Assembly (NCBI RefSeq): GCF_024055605.1
Contig: NZ_JAMXLX010000002.1
Span: forward strand, 682,001 to 746,000
Length of the DNA stretch: 64,000 bases
Origin: Ciceribacter sichuanensis
GTDB lineage: Bacteria > Pseudomonadota > Alphaproteobacteria > Rhizobiales > Rhizobiaceae
Direction of reading: 5' to 3'
Made by a program: the position numbers and the translations under genes. Under the pieces are notes generated by a model. That model was given only the letters and a program-made list of their open reading frames with translations, was not told the DNA's origin and ran no database searches. The first letter of the stretch is position 1, and every line of letters begins with the position of its first letter. Positions 54,627-62,431 of the stretch are shown one piece after another.

Positions 54627-56032
54627 GCCGCATCCCCCAATAAGATCGCTTCGATGTCTAACTTAGCTCGTTCAAGCTCTGCATTTGCTTCGCGGCGCAG
54701 TTGCAGCGCAGCTGTCTTCATTCGTTCGATTTCTTGCCCGATACTCAGTTGCGTTGAACGGTCAGGCAAAGGTATTTCGATCCGCTTGAGTTCCGCTGCG
54801 GTGATCGCCGGATAATTTCCCCCGCTGGAGCGTTGCTCCATCTGCGTCAGGCCGATCCTTGAGCGCAGAACGTGAAATAGGAACTTGCGGTCGACCAAGC
54901 TGGTATCGACTTCTCGGATCACCGCAAACCCCGTCGAGGCGATGAAGGGTTCGTGATCATAAGAGACTAGAGTTATTGCTCCACGAGAGGGGCGGGTAGT
55001 CGAGACAAGGATGTCTTGAGGCCGTACCATCATACGTGCGCGGCTTGGTGCTTCCTCAAGCGGAATTTCGGCGATCTCTGTTATCTGGCCTGTCGTGCGA
55101 TCAATCGCCGAAATTTCAAGATAGGGAAAGGTTTCGCCGAAGCCGCTCTTTTGATCCCAAGTTTCAGATGAAAGGTTACACACATCGCGAAGTAGTTTGA
55201 ACGGTCGTCTAGCAATTGCCTCTGTCAGATCGACATACTTCCTCGCGAAGAAATTCGGGTCGAGCCGCTGCTGTATCGCCGAGAATGACACCCTCTGCGT
55301 GCGCTTGTCGATCGTGTTTTCCGGTTCTAGCGGCAGGGCGATGCCAAGCTCAGCCAAAAGATAATCATCGATCGACGCCAAGAGCACGTCGGCCTTTTTG
55401 AGTGCGTCCTTCCTCCGGGAATTAGCTTCTTCAAGCAGAGGAAGGATTGCCTCGTTGTAAATGATCGGAAGTGACCGAAGCGCCGGGTAGTCTAGAGCGG
55501 GGCGGGTTCCACCTGTCGCACGACGCGTGGCCAGCGCCTCGCCGATATCCGTGTTGAGGAAGGCTGCAAGTGTTTCGCTTTCGATCCTGCTTCTCGTCTT
55601 CGCGCGGACAATGTGTTGGTTGATGTTCCCCTCAAAACCTTTGGGCGGAACAGAAGAAACGGCCATGCGTCCCACACCGGTGATCTTCACAAGTAGGTCG
55701 TCTTCGTGCACGTGGCTGCGTGCCAGCATCCCGTTATGTGTCTCGGCGTTGATGAATTTGACTTCCTCAATGTCCAGTTCGCCGCTCGTGCTGAGGTTTT
55801 GAACGCGGATAAAAGGAATTCCGATTGCAGGGTCGTCTGAGTAGTAAAGCTCCTTCTCTTCGGCCTTCGGCGTTGCTCCGCCCGCCATCGCAATGAAGAA
55901 ATCACGAAGCCGACGATCTGTCCTACCTCTGACTTTCTCCTCAAGCTTGACGAAGCGGGGAAGGTAGAACCTTACATCATGCCGACGCTCGATCTTGCCC
56001 CAACTCACCATGAAGAAATGCTCTTCATTCAA
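54623..56032 (-). CDS. hsdS: Type I restriction specificity subunit HsdS
   Basis: A 469-residue protein with two target-recognition domains. TRD1 spans about 35-200 (FIAMAGGATPKAEEKELYYS; IPFIRVQNLSTSGELDI; GNINQHIVRAK), a central conserved helix follows (EEANSRRKDALKKADVLLAS), TRD2 spans about 260-420 (FPYLEISAIDRTTGQITEI; STTRPSRGAITLV; MEQRSSGGNYPAIT), and a second helix closes. It sets the DNA sequence recognised by the methylase encoded 8 bases upstream. Coupled by ATGA to the next gene. Confidence 0.92.
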   Translation of the reverse strand: MNEEHFFMVSWGKIERRHDVRFYLPRFVKLEEKVRGRTDRRLRDFFIAMAGGATPKAEEKELYYSDDPAIGIPFIRVQNLSTSGELDIEEVKFINAETHNGMLARSHVHEDDLLVKITGVGRMAVSSVPPKGFEGNINQHIVRAKTRSRIESETLAAFLNTDIGEALATRRATGGTRPALDYPALRSLPIIYNEAILPLLEEANSRRKDALKKADVLLASIDDYLLAELGIALPLEPENTIDKRTQRVSFSAIQQRLDPNFFARKYVDLTEAIARRPFKLLRDVCNLSSETWDQKSGFGETFPYLEISAIDRTTGQITEIAEIPLEEAPSRARMMVRPQDILVSTTRPSRGAITLVSYDHEPFIASTGFAVIREVDTSLVDRKFLFHVLRSRIGLTQMEQRSSGGNYPAITAAELKRIEIPLPDRSTQLSIGQEIERMKTAALQLRREANAELERAKLDIEAILLGDAA

Positions 56033-56040
56033 GCCGGGGC

Positions 56041-58311
56041 TCAGGCAAAAGGGCGCGGCACTCTCCCCTCGAGATGTTGGATGAACCGGCCTAACTCGGC
56101 GGCCACAGTCTCCAGTTCATTTGTACCGGTCGGTCGCCCTGTGGCGTCGTAGCCGATATCTTCGGCGATCGCCATGAAGATGTCGTAGTCGGCGACTTCG
56201 GCCTTCACCTTCGCCAAGAACTCGTCATTCAGCGTTTCGCGCAGCGTCGCAATACGCTCATTATATTCCTCGGAGATCGTCGTCTTCCATTGCTGGAAAT
56301 CTTCCGTGTCTTCGTGCGCCTTTTTGGCCTGGTCCGCTTCGCTTTTGAGGCGACGCTTTGCCTCTGGTGTCAAAGTGCCTTGCGCCGCAAGTGCCTCCAG
56401 CTTGTCGATGAGTTGCTGGTCGATCTGTTCGATGACGGCGTCGCCCTTTTTGAGCTTTGCCGCTTTCTCCTTGATCAGGTTTTCGAGTGCCTTGCCGCCG
56501 TCCTTGCGTGCATGGATGGCGTCCTGCGCTTTCTCCTTGACGCGCTGAATGGCAATTGTCGTCGCGTCATCGAACTTCTTCAAGAAAAGGACAGAGCTTT
56601 TCACGCCTGCGCCGTTGGCCGCAAAAGCGAACTGAGGCAACGAAACGACGCTGACAATACGCCAATGCTCCTCGATCCAGTCACGCACATATTGCATGCT
56701 GGAATTGGTCAGGATGCTGTCCGGGATGACCATTGCCAGGTATCCGCCCGGCTTGAGGAAGCGGTGGCATTGTTCAATGAACAGAACTTCAGTCGTCTGC
56801 TGATCCCGTGCCTTCTCCAGAAAAGTGCGTCGGATCAGGTCCTTCTCGCCGACTTTCTTTTGTTTGACAGTGATGTTTTTCAGCTTCGCATCGATCCAGT
56901 CCACATCCTTGCAGCCGAGGTCATAGTCTTCCAGATACCGCTTCTCGTTGAGTTTGACCTTGGCTCCGAACGGCGGGTTTGTGATGATGAAGTCGAAGCG
57001 GTTGGGTTTGAAGCCCTGGTTCTTGGTTCGCTCGCGCATGGTGTCGATCGATTCCAGCCCATCGAAAGCGATGACGTTGGTGTGCCCATCATCATGAATG
57101 ATCATGTTCATTTTGGCGGTGCGGGCGATGCCTTCGGAAATCTCGATACCGTAAAGGTTATTCTCCGCGAAGTCGTGCCAATGTTTATGGTGCTGAACCG
57201 AAGACTGCTCAAAGTAGCCTTCTTCGGCCATGCGGTCAGCTTCACGGCGCACCTTGTCGAGGGCGTGCAGCAAGAAGCCACCGCTGCCGCACGAGGTGTC
57301 GATGACGACGGAATCGTGCGTGATGGGTAGCGCGTCAACGATGAACTTAACTATGTTGCGCGGCGTGAAATATTGGCCGAACTCTCCCCGGAAGAAGCCA
57401 GTCATGAAGGTCTCGAAGGCGCGGCCCTTGCTGTCCAGATCGGTTTTTCCGAGGTTCGTTCCGGCGAGATAGCCGACCACGGTTTGCAGCTCAGAATTCG
57501 ACAGACGAATGTCTTCTTTGAAGACTTCGGGGTCCTTCTCCCGGCCCTTGTGATAGAGCGCCTGAATGCGTTTTTTAAGGTCATCTCCTTTGTCATCGGA
57601 AAAGACCTGAAAGTCATACGGTTCGCCCGGCTTCCTGTTTGTCCGTTCGTCCCAGATTTTACAGAAAATCAGCTTGTCTAGCTCATCGAAAGCTTCAGAT
57701 GGGTTGCGCTTGCCACCCGCCCAAAGAGCATCGTGAGCCTGCTTGAATTTGCGGGTGAGTTCGTTTTCCTCGACGACCTCCAACTCAAAACCGCCCTTGC
57801 CGCCCTTGGTGTACTTCGCGCGGGAAGCTTCCTTCTGGTCGACCTTGGGAAGATCGGCGATACGGTTTTCGATGCGCTCGGCACCGCCGAACCCGGATAC
57901 CTTGAAATAGTCGTTTCGGATGCCGGAAGTCATCCAAAGGAAATCTGCACTCAGGGAGTTGGCGTAGCCGAATCCCTGCTCGACGGCTTGATCCAACTCG
58001 CCTTGGCTTGCTTCGTGACGCTTGCACTCGATGACAATATAAGGCCACTTCTTCGACGCATCCTTGAAGACAACCATGTCAGTATGGATGTTCGGCACGC
58101 GGTGAGGCACCGGGTACTCAAGGGCAATTTGACCTGCAGGGTAACCATAATCGAGGATGAGAGAGACGTAGGCCTCCGCGCGTACGATTTCCTCCGGATC
58201 GCTCAGGCGGTATTTCTTGTTTTGCGCGATGTAGATGACGTTTCTGTTCTCTTCATCGAACGCGATAATTCGCTGTTCGATACCGCGAGCTATCGTGTCC
58301 GACACTGCCAT
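56041..58311 (-). CDS. Restriction-methylase fusion (HSDR_N nuclease + N6-adenine methyltransferase)
   Basis: A 756-residue protein. The N-terminal 150 residues are an HsdR_N-type PD-(D/E)XK nuclease (IHTDMVVFKD with Asp78; YIVIECKRHE with Glu95-x-Lys97). Then a helical HsdM N-domain and an N6-adenine methyltransferase: SAM motif DTSCGSGGFLLHALD (about 339) and catalytic NPPF in FIITNPPFGAKV (about 443). The C-terminus has a long coiled coil (ENLIKEKAAKLKKGDAVIEQ). With HsdS it forms a BcgI-like combined RM enzyme; no HsdR translocase is present. ATG 58311 has GGGGATC upstream; 58326 is an alternative. Confidence 0.9.
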   Translation of the reverse strand: MAVSDTIARGIEQRIIAFDEENRNVIYIAQNKKYRLSDPEEIVRAEAYVSLILDYGYPAGQIALEYPVPHRVPNIHTDMVVFKDASKKWPYIVIECKRHEASQGELDQAVEQGFGYANSLSADFLWMTSGIRNDYFKVSGFGGAERIENRIADLPKVDQKEASRAKYTKGGKGGFELEVVEENELTRKFKQAHDALWAGGKRNPSEAFDELDKLIFCKIWDERTNRKPGEPYDFQVFSDDKGDDLKKRIQALYHKGREKDPEVFKEDIRLSNSELQTVVGYLAGTNLGKTDLDSKGRAFETFMTGFFRGEFGQYFTPRNIVKFIVDALPITHDSVVIDTSCGSGGFLLHALDKVRREADRMAEEGYFEQSSVQHHKHWHDFAENNLYGIEISEGIARTAKMNMIIHDDGHTNVIAFDGLESIDTMRERTKNQGFKPNRFDFIITNPPFGAKVKLNEKRYLEDYDLGCKDVDWIDAKLKNITVKQKKVGEKDLIRRTFLEKARDQQTTEVLFIEQCHRFLKPGGYLAMVIPDSILTNSSMQYVRDWIEEHWRIVSVVSLPQFAFAANGAGVKSSVLFLKKFDDATTIAIQRVKEKAQDAIHARKDGGKALENLIKEKAAKLKKGDAVIEQIDQQLIDKLEALAAQGTLTPEAKRRLKSEADQAKKAHEDTEDFQQWKTTISEEYNERIATLRETLNDEFLAKVKAEVADYDIFMAIAEDIGYDATGRPTGTNELETVAAELGRFIQHLEGRVPRPFA

Positions 58312-58632
58312 TCTAAAGATCCCCATACGCGCACTGATTCGAGCGAGGGGATGTTATGGTATTAAGTGTGCCGTGACCATTTCTGGCGCGGTTATCCACT
58401 CGACCTTCGAGGGTAAGGAGTGAAACCCAGTTTAGATTACGCACCTCGACAATGCCCGAGGAAATCAGACTTAGCTAAAAGCAGATCACCATCTTCCAAT
58501 TCCGATGACACTCCCCGACCTATTGGACTGAGCTAGTCCGAGTTCTGAAGCCATGGCAGAAAACTAGCGCAGTTCTAGCGCAGTCTGAAACCCACAATAT
58601 AAAAATCATACGTTTAGAACCTATATCTTCCA
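58312..58632. other. Right end of the island
   Basis: 321 bp with no gene. It contains arm-like repeats at 58564-58584 and a 16-bp sequence ATCTTCCAATTCCGAT at 58491-58506 that recurs at 58625-58640 across the start of the right att repeat. It presumably also holds the promoter of the restriction operon near 58320-58400. Confidence 0.6.
58564..58584. promoter_or_regulatory. Putative integrase arm site, right end
   Basis: CTAGCGCAGTT-CTAGCGCAGT, two 10-bp units with an 11-bp period, 49 bp before the right att repeat. Same unit as at 31042-31062. Confidence 0.6.
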
Positions 58633-58678
58633 ATTCCGATTCCAAAGGTCACAGGTTCGAATCCTGTCGGGTGCGCCA
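58633..58678 (+). repeat. Right attachment-site repeat (tRNA-Arg 3' half)
   Basis: The 3' 46 bases of tRNA-Arg(CCG) with T-arm ACAGG-TTCGAAT-CCTGT instead of GCAGG-...-CCTGC. There is no 5' half of the tRNA here. Marks the right boundary of the island, and the left boundary of the putative second element. Confidence 0.85.
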
Positions 58679-59148
58679 GCTTACAACTTGATTTCATTGA
58701 CGTTTAAGTCTTTGCTTGTCCTCGCACGCAGCGGAAATAAGCTAGCTCAGTCCTAGCTCAGTAGCGCATACACTTCGGAATTTCTCAATGTGGCGCGGCG
58801 CTGCCTTCTGGACAGATCAGCATCAGCTTTCGGACAAGAAAACAAAAAAACTTGACGGCAGCGGTGTGCCGCGACGTCTAAATTAGCTCCCCTCGGCTTG
58901 CAGGAACACCAAGGTCAGCTTCCTTGCATACCGGTTCGGTCCGAGATGATGCGCGTCACAGCCATTACTTTCATGCTGCTTTGAACTGCACTGACGCTGA
59001 TGAGCATCATCGCTGCCATAGCAGCATAACCTCCCGTCGCCTCCGCGAAGAGCTTCGCAAGTACTCCACAACACTAGCCTAAAGTGCATGCTTGCGTCAG
59101 CCCTTGCGCTGCGACACACTCCGTTCAAAGCAAATCCCTCGCCAATCC
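58679..59148. other. Left-end remnant of a second, related element
   Basis: About 110 bp (58,680-58,790) closely match the sequence just inside the left end of the island (30,895-31,006), including TTGTCCTC, GGAAATAAGCTAGCTCAGTC and CTTCGGAATTTCTCAATG. No integrase follows. The rest to 59148 holds no convincing gene. Confidence 0.6.
58742..58762. promoter_or_regulatory. Putative integrase arm site of the second element
   Basis: CTAGCTCAGTC-CTAGCTCAGT, identical in all 21 bases to the left outer arm site at 30958-30978, at nearly the same distance from its att repeat (63 bp in both cases). Confidence 0.6.
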
Positions 59149-60054
59149 ATGGAAAATTCAATGCCTGAAAAACCGAGATCCGTGGCATTCGATATCAACA
59201 ATGCTGATGATATTACATTTAAGAATGTCACTGTTGAGGGAGCGGATATCGGAATACGAGCGCGAAACACGCGCAACCTCAAGCTCGACAACTTTGGCTT
59301 TGAGGGAGATGGCCGAGCATTCGATATCCAAGCAGAGAGTGCCGAGATCAAGGGTACCCGCATCAAGTCCACGCCATCGAAGGCAGGATCCTTCGTGGGC
59401 TGGGTGAAGCCCAACGGTCCGCCGCTGCCGGCTCAGTGCCCACATTGCAAGAGCATTTTTCCTTCAAGGCATTACAACGTGGAGATCCCCCGCTTCCTTG
59501 TGAAGAACAATCTGGAGACATGTCCAGTCTGCGGCCACCATGAGGCAACCTTGGCTGAAGGCCTTTTCGATCTTGTCGGCGAATTCGTCAAAGCCTTAGA
59601 GGCGGATGGCGCAACAATTGCGATGTTGAAGGCTTTGGGAGCGCCCACTGAGAGCTTTTTGCGAGGCGAAACGTCCGTTAGTGAGACGATTCACCAGATT
59701 GAAAAAATCTCTCCTGCCGCAGCCAAAGTCCTGTCGAAACCGAACGTCGTGGTGATTGGCGCGTCCGTTGCGTTACTGTTCACCGCAATGGGCAGTCTGA
59801 ACATCATACATGACTTCAATGATAATTATCGAATTTCCGAATATGGAACGCTTCTTTACCGGTGGATGTCAGGGGTGGTGATAGAAGGTAACGACACCGG
59901 CCGGTTCGAACTAAAGCAAATAGACACCTACAAGAAACCGCGACTAGGTGCCCGCATCGACATAAGTGGCGGGCAAGTTAGCGGAACTCCTGACACTTTA
60001 CCGCTGCCCTTGGCCGCTCCGGAACCTCCCGCAGTGCAGCAACCCCTGAATTGA
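59149..60054 (+). CDS. Zinc-ribbon membrane-associated protein of unknown function
   Basis: A 301-residue protein from ATG 59149 (59161 also possible). Residues 10-75 are beta-rich with short repeated strands (ADDITFKNVTVEGADIGIRA, RNLKLDNFGFEGDGRAFDI), like a right-handed beta-helix start. A zinc ribbon follows: CPHC at about 94 and CPVCG at about 122. One hydrophobic segment lies near residues 200-220 (NVVVIGASVALLFTAMGSL). The C-terminus is Pro-rich. I do not recognise the family; it is cargo of the second element. Confidence 0.65.
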   Translation: MENSMPEKPRSVAFDINNADDITFKNVTVEGADIGIRARNTRNLKLDNFGFEGDGRAFDIQAESAEIKGTRIKSTPSKAGSFVGWVKPNGPPLPAQCPHCKSIFPSRHYNVEIPRFLVKNNLETCPVCGHHEATLAEGLFDLVGEFVKALEADGATIAMLKALGAPTESFLRGETSVSETIHQIEKISPAAAKVLSKPNVVVIGASVALLFTAMGSLNIIHDFNDNYRISEYGTLLYRWMSGVVIEGNDTGRFELKQIDTYKKPRLGARIDISGGQVSGTPDTLPLPLAAPEPPAVQQPLN

Positions 60055-60099
60055 GATGCCTGGAATTGACACCCACCGATGATGATGGAGCGGTGGAGA

Positions 60100-60186
60100 T
60101 CAGACCCGTCTTTCGTACCAATCCACCGCGGCGATCCCGACCAGGGCTCCGACAACGAATGTGGCGATAAAGGCCATTAATAGCAT
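60100..60186 (-). CDS. 28-residue single-pass membrane peptide
   Basis: ATG 60186 to TGA 60100 encodes MLLMAFIATFVVGALVGIAA then VDWYERRV: one hydrophobic helix with a charged C-terminal tail. The ribosome-binding sequence AAGGAG lies 6 bases upstream on the minus strand, which is the main support. Small membrane peptides like this can be toxins or modulators of membrane complexes. Confidence 0.5.
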   Translation of the reverse strand: MLLMAFIATFVVGALVGIAAVDWYERRV

Positions 60187-60305
60187 TTTGGTCTCCTTGG
60201 ATGATGGGGCGGTTGGATGACAGAGTTGGCTGGGGAAATCTGCACAGCTAGGATAAGTGGAATTTCTGCCTGACTTCGGCTTAGATGCCGGGAACAGGAG
60301 AAATC

Positions 60306-60617
60306 ATGACAAGACGACCGCGCCGGAACCATAGCCCGGCTTTCAAGGCGGAGGTGGCACTTGCTGCCATCCGAGGTGAGCAGACGCTGGTGGAGTTGTC
60401 CCAGCAGTTTGACGTGCACGCCAACCAGATCAAGCAATGGAAAGACCAGCTCCTTGAGGGGTCGACAGGCGTTTTCGGCGATGAAACCAAGGCCGAACCG
60501 GCCGGTCCAACCGTCGATGTCAAAACGCTTCATGCCAAGATCGGCGAACTGACACTGGAGAACGATTTTTTATCCGGTGCGCTCGGCAAGGCGGGATTGC
60601 TGGGCGGAAAGAAATGA
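60306..60617 (+). CDS. IS3-family transposase OrfA
   Basis: A 103-residue DNA-binding subunit. Helix-turn-helix in FKAEVALAAIRGEQTLVELS and FDVHANQIKQWKDQLLEGS, then a leucine-zipper-like tail VKTLHAKIGELTLENDFLSG. Start ATG 60306 has AGGAG 6 bases upstream. Its end overlaps OrfB by ATGA. Confidence 0.93.
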   Translation: MTRRPRRNHSPAFKAEVALAAIRGEQTLVELSQQFDVHANQIKQWKDQLLEGSTGVFGDETKAEPAGPTVDVKTLHAKIGELTLENDFLSGALGKAGLLGGKK

Positions 60618-61444
60618 TCGACCGCGAGCATAAGCTATCCGTCGTGCGCCAGGCGAAGCTGCTCGGCTTCAGCCGTGGAAGCGTCTATTATTCTCCACGT
60701 CCAATGCCTGACGGCGATTTGGCCTTGATGCGGCGGATCGACGAACTGCATCTCGACTACCCGTTTGCCGGAAGTCGAATGTTGCAAGGGCTCTTGAGAG
60801 GAGAAGGTCTGGAAGCTGGGCGGCTGCACATCGCCACGCTGATGAAGAAGATGGGGATCGAAGCGATTTACCGTCGGCCGAACACCTCCAAACCAGCGCC
60901 TGGGCACAAAATCTATCCCTATCTTCTGCGCAAGTTGGCGGTCACCCGACCCAACCAGGTGTGGGCAATGGACCTGACCTATATCCCCATGGCGCGTGGT
61001 TTTGTCTATCTCTGCGCCGTCGTCGATTGGTTCAGTCGCCGCGTGCTCTCATGGCGGCTGTCGATCACCATGGAAGCGGCCTTCTGTATCGAAGCAGTCG
61101 AGGAAGCTCTGGCCCGTAATGGCAAACCCGACATCTTCAACACCGACCAGGGATCACAGTTCACATCCATCGACTTCACCGCCGTGTTGAAGAAGGCGGA
61201 GATCGCCATCTCGATGGACGGCAAGGGTGCGTGGCGGGACAACGTGTTCGTCGAACGGCTCTGGCGTTCGATCAAATACGAGGAAGTCTACCTGCACGCG
61301 TACAAGACTGTGTCCGAGGCTCGCACTGACATCGGCCGCTATCTGACCTTTTACAATACCAGACGCCCGCATTCATCGCTTGACCGGCGGACGCCGGATC
61401 AGGCCTACTTCAACGCGCTGACACCAATGATGCTGGCGGCATAA
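60614..61444 (+). CDS. IS3-family transposase OrfB
   Basis: A 276-residue catalytic subunit with an rve DDE domain: WAMDLTYIPMARGFVYLCAV (first Asp), IFNTDQGSQFTSIDFT (second Asp), WRDNVFVERLWRSIKYEEVY (Glu), and the closing TFYNTRRPHSSLDRRTPDQA. The N-terminal HTH_21 region precedes it. It appears intact, so the IS may be active. Confidence 0.95.
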   Translation: MIDREHKLSVVRQAKLLGFSRGSVYYSPRPMPDGDLALMRRIDELHLDYPFAGSRMLQGLLRGEGLEAGRLHIATLMKKMGIEAIYRRPNTSKPAPGHKIYPYLLRKLAVTRPNQVWAMDLTYIPMARGFVYLCAVVDWFSRRVLSWRLSITMEAAFCIEAVEEALARNGKPDIFNTDQGSQFTSIDFTAVLKKAEIAISMDGKGAWRDNVFVERLWRSIKYEEVYLHAYKTVSEARTDIGRYLTFYNTRRPHSSLDRRTPDQAYFNALTPMMLAA

Positions 61445-61594
61445 TCGAGGCGGAAATCCACTTAACAAAACGCCCGAAACTGTTCAGACAAACCGAGCCA
61501 CCTCTCTCTCGCTGCAACCGTTATCTTCTGGCTCTGATCAACGTGTCCTGAGCCTAAAAGTGTTCTTTCGCTTTCGATCACGGGCAGCGCGCCA

Positions 61595-61628
61595 TTGACA
61601 TCAATAACATATCCATTATTCTGGATAC
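61595..61628 (+). promoter_or_regulatory. arsR promoter and ArsR operator
   Basis: -35 TTGACA (61595-61600), 16-bp spacer, -10 TATTCT (61617-61622). An inverted repeat TATCCA-N6-TGGATA (61610-61615 and 61622-61627) covers the -10 box, as expected for autorepression by ArsR. A start site 7 bases after the -10 would be the A of the arsR ATG, so the mRNA may be leaderless. Confidence 0.65.
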
Positions 61629-61991
61629 ATGGAATCAAAGAACGCTATAGCGGCGCTCGCCGCCCTCGCCCAGACAACAAGGCTCGAAACCTTCCGCCTA
61701 CTTGTCAAATCCGAGCCGGAGGGCATTCCGGCGGGCGAACTGGCGCGCATCATGGACGTCCCGCAGAACACCATGTCCGCTCACCTTGCGACGATGTCGC
61801 GCGCCGGAATCGTGAAGAGCGAGAGAAGGAGCCGCTCCATTATCTACCGGGCGGACCTGGAGGGTCTTCGCGCCCTCACGCTGTTTCTTCTCAAGGACTG
61901 CTGCGGTGGAAACGCCAAGCTTTGTGCTCCTTTGATCGCCGATCTGACCCCCTGCTGCACTCCGGAGGGAGCGGCGACATGCGTGAACTGA
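61629..61991 (+). CDS. arsR: ArsR-type arsenite-responsive repressor
   Basis: A 120-residue winged-helix repressor. DNA-binding helices PAGELARIMDVPQNTMSAHL; wing KSERRSRSIIYRADLEG. Cysteines at the C-terminal region (LKDCCGG, LCAPL, TPCCTP, TCVN) are candidate As(III) ligands, a site different from the classical ELCVCDL motif. No ribosome site precedes the ATG. First gene of the arsenic operon. Confidence 0.92.
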   Translation: MESKNAIAALAALAQTTRLETFRLLVKSEPEGIPAGELARIMDVPQNTMSAHLATMSRAGIVKSERRSRSIIYRADLEGLRALTLFLLKDCCGGNAKLCAPLIADLTPCCTPEGAATCVN

Positions 61992-62416
61992 CCCTCAAAG
62001 AGATCCCGTCAGGCAGCGACCTCAGGGCGGCACTTATGGCCGCCGGGCTTCCTATTGACGACCTCGACGAGCCCGGACGGCTTTACTTCGAATGCCGAAA
62101 TCCCGACGGCGTGCTGATCGGCTTCTCGGGGCTGGAGAAATGCGGGCCCGACCTCCTTCTCCGATCCGTCGTGATACTTCCCGAATTCAGATCGCGGAAA
62201 CACGGCCGAGAACTGGTCCTAGCGACAATTGCCCAGCCCCCATCATCAGCCGGCATCTATTTGGCAACGACAACGGCCGCGGCGTTCTTCGAGCTGCTTG
62301 GCTTCGAAGCTGTCACACGCGACCGAGTACCGGAACCAGTCCTCTCCACCCACCAGCTATCGGGGCTCTGCCCTGCGTCGGCGACGATCATGAGACTAAA
62401 CAGGCCACCGACCTAA
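61979..62416 (+). CDS. arsN2: GNAT acetyltransferase ArsN2-like
   Basis: A 145-residue acetyl-CoA-dependent N-acetyltransferase: CRNPDGVLIGFSGLEKCG, LLLRSVVILPEFRSRKHGRE with the CoA-binding R-x-x-(K)-G turn, and AFFELLGFEAVTRDRVPE. Members in ars operons acetylate arsenic-containing compounds such as arsinothricin or phosphinothricin-like toxins, or have unknown target. Start ATG overlaps the end of arsR by 13 bases, with GGAGGGAG upstream. Confidence 0.85.
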   Translation: MRELTLKEIPSGSDLRAALMAAGLPIDDLDEPGRLYFECRNPDGVLIGFSGLEKCGPDLLLRSVVILPEFRSRKHGRELVLATIAQPPSSAGIYLATTTAAAFFELLGFEAVTRDRVPEPVLSTHQLSGLCPASATIMRLNRPPT

Positions 62417-62431
62417 CGACGGAACACGACC

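Larger units (their letters stand above)
30849..58678. mobile_element. Integrative genomic island in tRNA-Arg(CCG)
   Basis: A 27.8-kb element bounded by 46-bp direct repeats of the tRNA 3' end (30849-30894 and 58633-58678, 44 of 46 identical). It carries a tyrosine integrase next to the tRNA, paired arm-site-like repeats at both ends, an HUH Rep-type protein, two more recombinases and an IS. Cargo: flagellin, transglycosylase/glycosyltransferase pair, restriction-based five-gene operon, binding protein, HAD phosphatase. No conjugation machinery (no relaxase with T4CP or T4SS genes) and no phage structural genes are seen, so it would have to be mobilised or packaged by a helper. Confidence 0.85.
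60227..61500 (+). mobile_element. IS3-family insertion sequence, complete
   Basis: About 1274 bp with imperfect terminal inverted repeats: TGGCTGGGGAAATCTGCACA on the left and TGGCTCGGTTTGTCTGAACA read inward on the right, ending TG...CA as in IS3 elements. Inside the ends a second match, TAAGTGGA, faces inward on both sides. It contains two overlapping transposase frames. Flanking target duplication could not be assigned. Confidence 0.8.

Noticed and set aside
56041..58311. Classical type I HsdM with a missing HsdR gene
   Set aside because: The N-terminal PD-(D/E)XK domain in the same chain makes it a combined restriction-methylase, so no HsdR need be missing.
58883..59188. 101-codon minus-strand frame near the second element's left end
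   Set aside because: Overlaps the start of the better supported plus-strand gene, has no ribosome site and odd composition.
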